Shown in pieces: positions 1 to 5,799 of a DNA stretch of 20,128 nucleotides. Source of the DNA: a virus; IMG/VR virus record IMGVR_UViG_3300018416_000155, positions 1 through 20,128 of that record, one strand, 5' to 3'. Within the stretch, counting starts at the first letter, position 1, and each line of letters starts with the position of its first letter. Under the pieces are notes generated by a model. That model was not told where the DNA came from. It saw only the letters and a list, made by a program, of their open reading frames with translations, and ran no database searches. The position numbers and the translations under genes were made by a program.

Positions 1-57
1 ATTTGTTGTTCTGATGATGATAGCACCGTTCTTATCGTAAATTGTATACCACTTCAT
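1..57 (-). CDS. Partial hypothetical protein, N-terminus only
   Basis: The minus strand opens an ATG at 57 whose first bases overlap the stop of the next gene upstream in an ATGA arrangement (TGA at 56-54). Such an overlap is typical of translationally coupled phage genes. Nineteen codons are visible, starting MKWYTIYDKNG, before the window ends. The short beta-like start has no recognisable family. It is the last visible member of the leftward operon of envelope proteins, so its product may belong to the same complex. Only the overlap and the open frame support it. Confidence 0.5.
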   Translation of the reverse strand, partial: MKWYTIYDKNGAIIIRTTN

Positions 58-515
58 AGTATACTCACAAAGCCAGCAATTAATACACCACAGAATATAA
101 AGAAACCCGCAATAGCAGCTACATCAATATAAAATGCTTTTTTACGGGCTGCCTTTTCTGCAGCTATAATTCTTTGCTGACGAATAAGTCTGCGCTCTTT
201 CATCATATCTTCATAAAACTGTTGTTGACCAGTATAAAGAAGAAATTCGTAAAGTTCTTTTTCTAGTTGTTTTATTTTATGACGAGCAGCGGTAACTTGT
301 AGCGCTTGTGCTTCTACACTGTTACCACCGAATAATTTGCCCACCATTGATGGGTTTGTTGCATGTTGATTGGCTTCTGCTAGTGTTTCTTTCGCATCAA
401 AGAATTTTGCAAAAACATCATACATATCTTGGACTTCTTGTCCTTTCTCAATCGCTCCTTTAATCATATTAAAAGCAGAACCAGCCATCGACAACGCGGC
501 TGCTATTTCTACCAT
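54..515 (-). CDS. Hypothetical protein with coiled coil and C-terminal membrane helix
   Basis: A 153-residue protein. Residues 1-60 are helical and moderately hydrophobic, residues 75-125 are rich in Lys, Glu, Gln and Arg and look like a helical or coiled-coil rod, and residues 128-152 form one strong membrane helix ending at the C-terminus (FYIDVAAIAGFFIFCGVLIA). There is no signal peptide, so the likely topology is a cytoplasmic body held in the inner membrane by a tail anchor. It lies 5 bp after the preceding signal-peptide gene and overlaps the next gene by ATGA. It is the only integral membrane candidate without a signal peptide in this operon. I infer it could be the inner-membrane part of an envelope complex. 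A holin-like role is less likely, because there is one long rod and only one membrane segment. Confidence 0.75.
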   Translation of the reverse strand: MVEIAAALSMAGSAFNMIKGAIEKGQEVQDMYDVFAKFFDAKETLAEANQHATNPSMVGKLFGGNSVEAQALQVTAARHKIKQLEKELYEFLLYTGQQQFYEDMMKERRLIRQQRIIAAEKAARKKAFYIDVAAIAGFFIFCGVLIAGFVSIL

Positions 516-520
516 TATGA

Positions 521-982
521 TTATTCCTTATCTGTATTACCTGCCATTACACTTGGTGCCGTCGGAGCTTCAAACTGTAAGTTCCGAAGGTTTTGTATCT
601 CGCGCTGTAACTTCAGTACTTCGAGTCGTTTCTTTTCTAACTCGAGTTTATATAATACATTACAATTGAGTCTTTCTTTTGGCGCGCCGATAGGAATCGT
701 AATTCTACCGTATACACCTATATCTCTCATAAAATCATCTTGTTGGAAATTGTACATCGGATCCAAATTATTATAATACGGATCGTTTTGGTTCAGTATG
801 CCAACAACACCAAACTCTACATTCGTAGATGAACCAATTGCTGCTGAACATTCTAGATCACCAGCTCGTATTCTGTCTGACTGAAAACTCTGTGGAGAAT
901 TCGGTATAGCTAAGTTGATACCATTCGACTGAGCATATGCAAAGCATGGAAATAGTATCAGCAATGTCAATAATCTTTTCAT
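521..982 (-). CDS. Secreted protein with two cysteines and C-terminal coiled coil
   Basis: A 153-residue protein with a clear Sec signal peptide (basic MKR, hydrophobic LLTLLILFPCF, cleavage near AYA|QS at residue 17). The mature part has a Gly/Ile/Asn-rich domain (residues 20-105) containing RIRAGDLECSAAIGSS and GVYGRITIPIG, then a charged amphipathic helix at about 110-137 that should form a coiled coil. The only cysteines in the mature protein, C45 and C107, could pair in the periplasm. My impression is that proteins of this type recur in marine phages, but I know no function for them. The start overlaps the previous stop (ATGA at 982-979), so it is probably translated together with its neighbour. 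A periplasmic or outer-membrane location is inferred from the signal peptide. Confidence 0.8.
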   Translation of the reverse strand: MKRLLTLLILFPCFAYAQSNGINLAIPNSPQSFQSDRIRAGDLECSAAIGSSTNVEFGVVGILNQNDPYYNNLDPMYNFQQDDFMRDIGVYGRITIPIGAPKERLNCNVLYKLELEKKRLEVLKLQREIQNLRNLQFEAPTAPSVMAGNTDKE

Positions 983-1350
983 TTTATTTTAGAACATATC
1001 CTAGAAGAAACCAAACTCGCCGTCTCATTAGACTTTACGTGTAAAGATCGAGAACAAATATATCTTACACGAGGCAAATCACCCTGTCTTATGTATATAT
1101 TTATCTTCTTCCTTTCTAAATATTTGACTGGTGTATTTCTTTCTTGTGCTGCCCATGGGACATGAGCCCATTCGTCATCAAATACTTCGAAGGTATAGTA
1201 GTTAACATCGGCACGAGAATTCCATAGCTCCATTTCAGCTACGTAAATTCCGTCGACAAATGAGGGTTCGAGATCTGGGTAGGTTGGAGTCCATGAATGG
1301 GCCACAACGGGCCCACTCAGGACTAACAATAAGCACATAATATAGCGCAT
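979..1350 (-). CDS. Small secreted Ig-like protein, possible pilus-chaperone-like fold
   Basis: A 123-residue protein with a signal peptide (hydrophobic MCLLLVLSGPVV, cleavage near VAHS at residue 17-18). The mature part is beta-rich: AEMELWNSRADVNYYTFEVFDD followed by YLERKKINIYI and VRYICS. This strand pattern resembles the N-terminal domain of PapD-type periplasmic chaperones, although the usual second domain is absent and I see no diagnostic chaperone signature. Cysteines C99 and C119 could form a disulphide near the C-terminus. It sits directly beside a pilin-like secreted protein, which is the main reason to consider a chaperone or assembly role. That role is inference. The secreted location is well supported and the fold is tentative. 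Confidence 0.75.
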   Translation of the reverse strand: MRYIMCLLLVLSGPVVAHSWTPTYPDLEPSFVDGIYVAEMELWNSRADVNYYTFEVFDDEWAHVPWAAQERNTPVKYLERKKINIYIRQGDLPRVRYICSRSLHVKSNETASLVSSRICSKIK

Positions 1351-1354
1351 GATT

Positions 1355-1852
1355 TTAGATCGCTATACAGTTAGCCTGTACAATCGCGGTGTATGTGCCA
1401 CCAGGAAGTGCTTTGCTAACGCCGTAATCGGCTTCTGAACTAACCTTAAACCAAGTGCTACCAGTAAATTCGAGATCTACTTCAGTAGTAGAATCATATT
1501 CGATTTTACTCGTGTCATATGCAGACATCTGAGCATCAGACACAGCTTCTACAGCAGTAGAACCGGTCCAAGCAACAGTATCTGAAAGCGCAGGACTTTG
1601 TGAGAATGAAGAAGGATGAGTGATAACAGCCTTATAAGCGTCAGCGATAACTACATCGTAACGAACAACAGGCTCAACACCGCCGTCAGCAGCATCAGTT
1701 GATAGGATACTAGCTGATGGGTTACCGTAAACACCCTGCTTATCGAGAGTTACTACACACTTAGATTCGACATTGCCCACGATAGGAGCATCGAGTGCTT
1801 GTACACTCATTGCTGATACCGCAATTGCTGCAGCCAAAATTTTCTTGAACAT
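1355..1852 (-). CDS. Secreted two-cysteine protein resembling a pilin or spore-coat-U subunit
   Basis: A 165-residue protein starting with a textbook signal peptide (MFKKILAAAIAVSAMSVQA, cleavage after residue 19). The mature protein is acidic, Ser/Thr/Ala-rich and beta-strand-rich, with no lysine-rich region. It has just two cysteines, C32 near the mature N-terminus (ESKCVVTLDKQGVYGNP) and C162 near the C-terminus (PGGTYTAIVQANC). An N-terminal Cys followed by a C-terminal GGTYTA strand is reminiscent of fimbrial and spore-coat-U type subunits, where one disulphide holds an Ig-like fold. Here the second Cys lies in the last strand, which is not the usual placement, so the match is only suggestive. 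Its start shares one base with the preceding stop (TAATG), which indicates coupling. It could alternatively be a soluble periplasmic protein. Confidence 0.8.
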   Translation of the reverse strand: MFKKILAAAIAVSAMSVQALDAPIVGNVESKCVVTLDKQGVYGNPSASILSTDAADGGVEPVVRYDVVIADAYKAVITHPSSFSQSPALSDTVAWTGSTAVEAVSDAQMSAYDTSKIEYDSTTEVDLEFTGSTWFKVSSEADYGVSKALPGGTYTAIVQANCIAI

Positions 1853-2733
1853 TAACGTTCTCCTTTATATTGTGATTTGACTAATTTATCATGAAGTAAG
1901 TCTTGTGCAAATTGCAATCTGCGTCCCCGATTATTTCTAGGCAACGCAGCATCTTTGAGTTGAATTGTTTCATTATAAACAGTGTCAGGTAATTGGTCAT
2001 AATATACATTCGTAAATGCATTCAATGCCATTACTTGATTATGTCTAGCAGTATCTTGAGCATTCTGTAACGATCTATTCGCTATACCTAAAACTGTCTC
2101 AAGATCAACCTCTTCCTCTGCATCTTCTTCTTTTGCAACTTCCTGTCGCTCGCGTTCATCTTCATCTTCATCACGCATAGTCATCTCTCTGTCGATCTCG
2201 TCTTGCACAAACGTATCGTCGAGTGGATCTACTACTTCAACTGATGGGATATCGGGTATTTCTACCTGATAACCAGGACACGATGGATCCGCTTGCGGAT
2301 CAAAGCATGTATCATACTGATAAGTGTAAATCACTGATGGGTCTGTAACTTTACCGTCACCTTCCCATGTTATTTCTCCATCTCCCCAATAATCGATAGG
2401 AATTCCACCAACACCGATTACTTTGAAGATAGAGTTACCAGGCAATCCTGTCCAGTCGTCGGTTTCTCGAAAGATATATCCACCGTCGACTGCGTTTTCG
2501 TTTTGTATTGTGACAAGTAAAGGATCTTCAGGATTCTTGACTGTCGTGTACCGATACAAAACTTGATTGACTTGCAATCCTGTTTGTTGAGGCAATAGGT
2601 TTTCCATAACCCATGAATAGCCATTCTGAGCTGCATTGGTCGTTTGACCAAATACTTGTTCAGAGTAAGAGTAAGAGTGCCAGCAGACCAGCGACACCGC
2701 CACCAGCCATTGCTGTATCCTTCGTATTCTCAT
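1852..2733 (-). CDS. Secreted acidic protein, beta domain plus charged helical region
   Basis: A 293-residue protein. Residues 1-24 form a signal peptide (basic RIRR, hydrophobic LVAVSLVCW, cleavage near SYS|E). Residues 55-145 are a beta-rich domain with GLPGNSIFKVIGVGGIPI and DYWGDGEITWEGDGKVTDP. Then C143 and C152 bracket a short loop, residues 175-212 are extremely acidic (about half Asp/Glu), and the C-terminus is a basic helix. The start at 2733 is supported by a good GAGGG ribosome site just upstream. It overlaps the last 74 bases of the previous gene in another frame. I recognise no family; by location it belongs to the same envelope-protein operon. Confidence 0.8.
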   Translation of the reverse strand: MRIRRIQQWLVAVSLVCWHSYSYSEQVFGQTTNAAQNGYSWVMENLLPQQTGLQVNQVLYRYTTVKNPEDPLLVTIQNENAVDGGYIFRETDDWTGLPGNSIFKVIGVGGIPIDYWGDGEITWEGDGKVTDPSVIYTYQYDTCFDPQADPSCPGYQVEIPDIPSVEVVDPLDDTFVQDEIDREMTMRDEDEDERERQEVAKEEDAEEEVDLETVLGIANRSLQNAQDTARHNQVMALNAFTNVYYDQLPDTVYNETIQLKDAALPRNNRGRRLQFAQDLLHDKLVKSQYKGER

Positions 2734-3265
2734 CTATTCCCTCATCTTTTTTTTCGCCAGGTTCTACTGTCTTGCCGTCGGCAAGCCACGCAGCTTTGGC
2801 TTCTGGACCAATCAGTCCGTCATAAGGGCATGGTGTACCAGCATTCATCATTGCATCGAATACTCTTTCGTCAGTACACATCAGTGACACAGCTGCCACT
2901 TTCATACCCATATCATATAGAGTTTTGGCATTCTTCAGTCGTTCACAGTTTTCATCAGTAAATTGAGTACCTGTAGAAATACCGAGAATTTGTGTTTGTA
3001 CTGCTCCAGCTACACCAAAAGTACAAAGATCAGAGTTCGATGTATTGATAGTTGGTGTAATCGCCGATGCAGGAGGCGACTTCAGTGTTGTAGTCGTGCT
3101 GCCATTTGTTGTAACTGTACTTGTAGTTGTCGACTCAGTTCTTATCAGATTGGGATCAACCGCTTCTTCCTCTTGTGCTACTGCTGAGGAACAAGCTAAT
3201 CCTAATAAAACAATCACTAGACCGACGCACACAATCCTTAATAAGCTTGCGTCTAGTTTGTCCAT
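2660..3265 (-). CDS. Secreted cysteine-rich protein with Thr/Ser linker and hydrophobic C-terminal tail
   Basis: A 201-residue protein, first in the leftward operon. Residues 8-30 form a signal sequence with a likely cleavage at AVA|QEEE. Residues 43-62 are an almost pure Ser/Thr linker. Residues 78-150 form a compact domain with four cysteines (C81, C107, C130, C146), including the segment GAVQTQILGISTGT and KTLYDMGMKVAAVS. The protein ends in a 17-residue hydrophobic stretch (AMAGGGVAGLLALLLLL) that could anchor it in a membrane. My impression is that this central domain recurs in marine myophages, and I know no function for it. The segment DGLIGPEAKAAW loosely recalls peptidoglycan-binding repeats, but this is too short to claim. 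A late promoter lies about 72 bp upstream. Confidence 0.8.
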   Translation of the reverse strand: MDKLDASLLRIVCVGLVIVLLGLACSSAVAQEEEAVDPNLIRTESTTTSTVTTNGSTTTTLKSPPASAITPTINTSNSDLCTFGVAGAVQTQILGISTGTQFTDENCERLKNAKTLYDMGMKVAAVSLMCTDERVFDAMMNAGTPCPYDGLIGPEAKAAWLADGKTVEPGEKKDEGIDENTKDTAMAGGGVAGLLALLLLL

Positions 3266-3290
3266 TGTTATTTTTACCTATAAAATTTTA

Positions 3291-3319
3291 TGTACATCAA
3301 TATAGGCATACTGTAGAAT
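3291..3319 (+). promoter_or_regulatory. Sigma70-like early/middle promoter P1
   Basis: TGTACA at 3291-3296, a 17-bp spacer, then TAGAAT at 3314-3319 with G before the -10. It matches the layout of three other promoters in the window. It has no gene directly downstream, so it may give a long leader for the gene at 3582 or a non-coding RNA. It also points against the late promoter at 3337-3344. Confidence 0.5.
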
Positions 3320-3336
3320 GGGCTCATCCACATGAG

Positions 3337-3344
3337 TATTTATA
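3337..3344 (-). promoter_or_regulatory. T4-type late promoter for the secreted-protein operon
   Basis: The minus strand reads TATAAATA, the consensus recognised by the T4 sigma factor gp55 with gp33. It continues as TATAAATAC and lies about 72 bp before the ATG at 3265. An intergenic position, correct orientation and exact consensus make this the best placed late promoter in the window. It implies that the envelope proteins are made late, together with virions. Confidence 0.65.
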
Positions 3345-3526
3345 CCCCATAATTCCTAGCCCTGTCCATTTATTGACAGGCCCCCTACATCTCACGGCTT
3401 ATACGCAAAAGTTCTAAAAAATGTAATTAATATGCAAAAATAGTCTAAAAACTGTCAAAAAAATGGCTAATGAAATCAATAACTTGCATGCGCCCAGAAA
3501 AGCTAACAAAATCATAGACTTAGAGG

Positions 3527-3555
3527 TGTACAATCCCGTCTCAGCAGGGTATAAT
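3527..3555 (+). promoter_or_regulatory. Sigma70-like early promoter P2
   Basis: TGTACA at 3527-3532, 17-bp spacer, perfect TATAAT at 3550-3555, followed by GGTTCTTGT. Transcription would start at about 3562, giving a leader of about 20 nt before the ATG at 3582. This rules out an upstream TTG start at 3561. The downstream CTTGT is shared with P3 and P4. Confidence 0.75.
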
Positions 3556-3581
3556 GGTTCTTGTCAAATGGAGATATACTT

Positions 3582-4088
3582 ATGAAAGCGATCATTCAGA
3601 CTCAACACATGGAAAACTACGGCGCCCACGATTGGGACGGTAAGGGCGAGTGCCCGCAGTACTGGAAGCCGAAGGGTGGAAACACCTATATTTTCAACTG
3701 CACCATCGAGGAGAACATGGACCCTCAGTGGTGGGCCCGTGTTGAGGCCGCTTGTACCAGCAAGTCTGAGTACTTCGAAGAGTACTCCGTTGGTGAGACT
3801 GTTGTCGATGATATCGACTTCCGTGTTTCTAATCACTGTGCTGATTGGGACGCACCTTATTATGGTACGATCAAGGAAGATCGTATCTCTTTTAACCGCA
3901 CGACTGAAAACCGGCCGATGTCTGGTATGCGTGCTGAAATCGCCAAGGAGTTCTCTGCGCATGACGTGTTGGACAATGGCGAGGAAGTACATCATGGCAT
4001 TTCTTTTGAAATGGTAAATGGTGATATTATTTTATTCTCCGAGCTTCGAGCTTGGTTGGACACCTACGCACCACAGGAGGCAGCGTAA
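3582..4088 (+). CDS. Hypothetical phage protein, early gene
   Basis: A 168-residue acidic protein starting MKAIIQTQHMENYGAHDWDG, with a Trp/Tyr/Gly-rich N-terminal part (GECPQYWKPKGG). To my recollection this N-terminal pattern recurs in hypothetical proteins of T4-like marine phages, and no function is known to me. There is no signal peptide or membrane segment, so it is probably a soluble cytoplasmic protein. The ATG at 3582 is chosen because GGAG lies about 9 bases upstream and the promoter P2 would start transcription at about 3562. The first part of the gene is clearly richer in G+C (36 of 60 bases at 3601-3660) than the structural genes. It heads an early operon with the next two genes. 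Confidence 0.8.
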   Translation: MKAIIQTQHMENYGAHDWDGKGECPQYWKPKGGNTYIFNCTIEENMDPQWWARVEAACTSKSEYFEEYSVGETVVDDIDFRVSNHCADWDAPYYGTIKEDRISFNRTTENRPMSGMRAEIAKEFSAHDVLDNGEEVHHGISFEMVNGDIILFSELRAWLDTYAPQEAA

Positions 4089-4090
4089 TT

Positions 4091-4456
4091 ATGGGTAGAA
4101 AAAGAAAGAACGATCCGTTTGCAGTTGAAGAAGTCGAAGCGTTTGATCCTGACTTCAAGCAACCACAAATGATCATTCAGCTTCGTAAGATCGTCGACTC
4201 GATCGGCAATCCGAAGCCACTTCATTGGGTTCGTACTGACAATGGTCGTAATGTATGGGTTGCTCACAAGCATGCCAAGACGATCGTCAATATCTACGAT
4301 AAGCTGACGAGTCAAGAGTCAACTTCGTTTGGTGCTGTTGACAATCGTATGGATCCTGCTATCAATGCTACGCGTAATCGTATCAAGCAGCGGTTCATGC
4401 AAAATCTTCAGACTACTGACGGTCTGAAAGACATTCTCGAGGGTTTGCGTGCATGA
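4091..4456 (+). CDS. Hypothetical protein, early gene
   Basis: A 121-residue protein. The ATG at 4091 follows a perfect AGGAGG at 4075-4080 that lies within the end of the preceding gene, and starts only 2 bp after that gene's stop. The N-terminus is basic (MGRKRKNDPFAVEEVEAFD). The middle has IIQLRKIVDSIGNPKPLHWVRTDNGRNVWV, and the C-terminal half looks helical (INATRNRIKQRFMQNLQ). It overlaps the next gene by ATGA. I recognise no family. It is likely soluble and early expressed; a nucleic-acid-binding role is possible from its basic, helical character but unproven. Confidence 0.75.
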   Translation: MGRKRKNDPFAVEEVEAFDPDFKQPQMIIQLRKIVDSIGNPKPLHWVRTDNGRNVWVAHKHAKTIVNIYDKLTSQESTSFGAVDNRMDPAINATRNRIKQRFMQNLQTTDGLKDILEGLRA

Positions 4457-4683
4457 GAATATTCAAAGAAATCACTGATTGGCCTGAGGTCGAGTATGAC
4501 GTCAAGAACCACACTTATGCTGTGAACGATGCAGGTAAGTGTGTTGGCTATTGCAAGTCAGGTACAACTGAGTGGATTTTCTTTAGTAAGCCTCGTTTCT
4601 TTGACAGAGCTCGACGTAAGTTCGTTCAGCTCAAGTCAGGAAATATTTTTAATTTATTTCACGAAAACTATGTACAATACTAA
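4453..4683 (+). CDS. Small hypothetical protein, early gene
   Basis: A 76-residue basic protein beginning MRIFKEITDWPEVEYDVKNH, with aromatic-rich strands (TEWIFFSKPRFFDRARRKF). It starts in an ATGA overlap with the previous gene, so its translation is probably coupled. The stop at 4683 lies within the promoter P3 region, whose -35 box (4671-4676) is inside the last codons of this gene. No family recognised, no membrane segment. The operon position suggests an accessory host-takeover or small regulatory protein, but nothing in the sequence says which. Confidence 0.65.
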   Translation: MRIFKEITDWPEVEYDVKNHTYAVNDAGKCVGYCKSGTTEWIFFSKPRFFDRARRKFVQLKSGNIFNLFHENYVQY

Positions 4684-4699
4684 TTCTTTTTGGTAGAAT
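4671..4699 (+). promoter_or_regulatory. Sigma70-like early promoter P3
   Basis: TGTACA at 4671-4676, 17-bp spacer, TAGAAT at 4694-4699, then GGTACTTGT. This resembles P2 both in its boxes and in the bases after the -10. It drives the DUF932 gene, whose ATG is 44 bp beyond the -10. Confidence 0.7.
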
Positions 4700-4742
4700 G
4701 GTACTTGTAAATTGAAAAACATCCTGTAGGAGGGATTATAAT

Positions 4743-5729
4743 ATGGCACATATGGTTGAAACAATGGCGTACGCAGGTGAAGTTCCTTGGCACGGTTTAG
4801 GTATCAAGGTAACAGACGATCTGACGCCTCAAGAGATGATGAAGGTTGCTGGTCTCGATTGGTCAGTAGATCGTCATCCTATTACTACGCTGGTAGATGG
4901 TGAAGAGATCACTATCGAAGGTAAAAAAGCTTTGGTTCGTTCGTCCGATAACAAAGTACTCGACGTTGTAGGAGATCAGTGGATCCCAGTCCAAAATGCT
5001 GATGCATTCGAGTTCTTTGACGAGTATGTTAAGGCTGGCGGCATGACGATGCACACTGCTGGATCGTTGAAAGATGGCCAGATTGTTTGGGGACTCGCTA
5101 AGATTAACGAATCTTTTTCTCTCTTTGGCGGTAAGGATCAGGTAGACTCCTACCTCTTGCTGTCAAATCCACATAATTATGGTCGCGGTGTCGATGTTCG
5201 ATTCACACCCATTCGGGTCGTTTGTAATAACACCCTGTCAATGTCTCTCGAAGGCAAAGCATCGCTCGGTATTTCTCTGAATCACAAGTCAGAGTTTGAC
5301 GCAGAGCGTGTCCGCCTTGCTCTCGATGAGGCATCTAAGAAGATGGAAACATACCATGAAATGGCTGATTTTCTGTCGAAGAAGTACTACAAGCAAACTG
5401 AACTGTTTGAGTACTTCAACCAAGTCTTCCCTGTTACCACCAATCGTGCTGGTACAATGGACTTTGACGAGCTTATGAAGTCATTCCAAGAAGGTAAGAA
5501 AGCTGGTTCGCGTAACGCTCGCACTGCAATGGACATCATTAACACTCAACCTGGTGCATCACTTGCCGAAGGTACATGGTGGAATGCTTACAACGCAGTG
5601 ACTTACATGACTAATCACACTCTCGGCAACAGTCAAGATACTCGACTGCAGTCAGCTTGGTTTGGTCATAATAAGAACACGAACATCAACGCTTTGGGTA
5701 TGGCAATTGAATACGCTCAAGCAGCGTAA
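4743..5729 (+). CDS. DUF932 / phage-plasmid-like protein (TIGR03299 type)
   Basis: A 328-residue protein whose N-terminus (MAHMVETMAYAGEVPWHGLG) is the hallmark of the DUF932 family (TIGR03299), known in phages and plasmids but without an established biochemical role. Further family features are IPVQNADAFEFFDEYV, the central FTPIRVVCNNTLSMSL and the C-terminal TWWNAYNAVTYMTNH. The length is close to the usual 300-350 residues, so it looks complete. It has its own promoter (P3), a strong AGGAGGG ribosome site at 4728-4734, and its own terminator, so it is a single-gene unit that may be strongly expressed early in infection. Family assignment is firm, function unknown. Confidence 0.9.
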   Translation: MAHMVETMAYAGEVPWHGLGIKVTDDLTPQEMMKVAGLDWSVDRHPITTLVDGEEITIEGKKALVRSSDNKVLDVVGDQWIPVQNADAFEFFDEYVKAGGMTMHTAGSLKDGQIVWGLAKINESFSLFGGKDQVDSYLLLSNPHNYGRGVDVRFTPIRVVCNNTLSMSLEGKASLGISLNHKSEFDAERVRLALDEASKKMETYHEMADFLSKKYYKQTELFEYFNQVFPVTTNRAGTMDFDELMKSFQEGKKAGSRNARTAMDIINTQPGASLAEGTWWNAYNAVTYMTNHTLGNSQDTRLQSAWFGHNKNTNINALGMAIEYAQAA

Positions 5730-5735
5730 GGGTTT

Positions 5736-5759
5736 GGCGGTCGAAAGGCCGCCTTTTTT
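5736..5759 (+). terminator. Rho-independent terminator after the DUF932 gene
   Basis: A 7-bp stem (GGCGGTC with GGCCGCC, one G-U pair) closes a GAAA tetraloop and is followed by six T residues. It begins 6 bp after the stop codon at 5729. It separates the DUF932 unit from the gp33 operon. Confidence 0.9.
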
Positions 5760-5764
5760 ACACA

Positions 5765-5772
5765 CATAAATA
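5765..5772 (+). promoter_or_regulatory. Possible late promoter (CATAAATA)
   Basis: One mismatch to the T4 late octamer TATAAATA, placed between a terminator and the ATG at 5800. The expected start point is near 5778, leaving room for the GGAGGA at 5787-5792. Weak on sequence, well placed. Confidence 0.35.
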
Positions 5773-5799
5773 GTATTCCATACTATGGAGGAATATATT

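Larger units (their letters stand above)
3266..3581. other. Divergent intergenic control region
   Basis: This 316-bp gap separates the leftward secreted-protein operon from the rightward early genes. It holds a minus-strand late promoter octamer (3337-3344), two plus-strand sigma70-like promoters (3291-3319 and 3527-3555), a 6-bp stem hairpin at 3361-3380 (CCTGTC, 8-base loop, GACAGG), and an A/T-rich stretch at 3405-3470 with two TCTAAAAA copies. A 40-codon open frame at 3463-3585 overlaps the next start by ATGA but has no ribosome site. I see no tRNA and no other gene here. Confidence 0.7.

Noticed and set aside
3190-3199. Lipoprotein signal (lipobox) around LGLAC in the 2660-3265 protein
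   Set aside because: The residue at -3 is Gly and the AVA|Q type I site is a better match; lipidation is not supported.
3361-3380. Hairpin as a terminator
   Set aside because: The stem is only 6 bp and a C run, not a T run, follows on the plus strand; the minus strand also lacks T residues.
3561-3581. TTG start giving seven extra residues for the first early gene
   Set aside because: P2 would begin transcription at about 3562, and a ribosome site precedes the ATG at 3582.
5785-5799. Earlier ATG for the membrane-anchored HeH-like protein
   Set aside because: The GGAGGA at 5787-5792 would lie inside the gene; it is well spaced for the ATG at 5800, which also begins the membrane helix cleanly.
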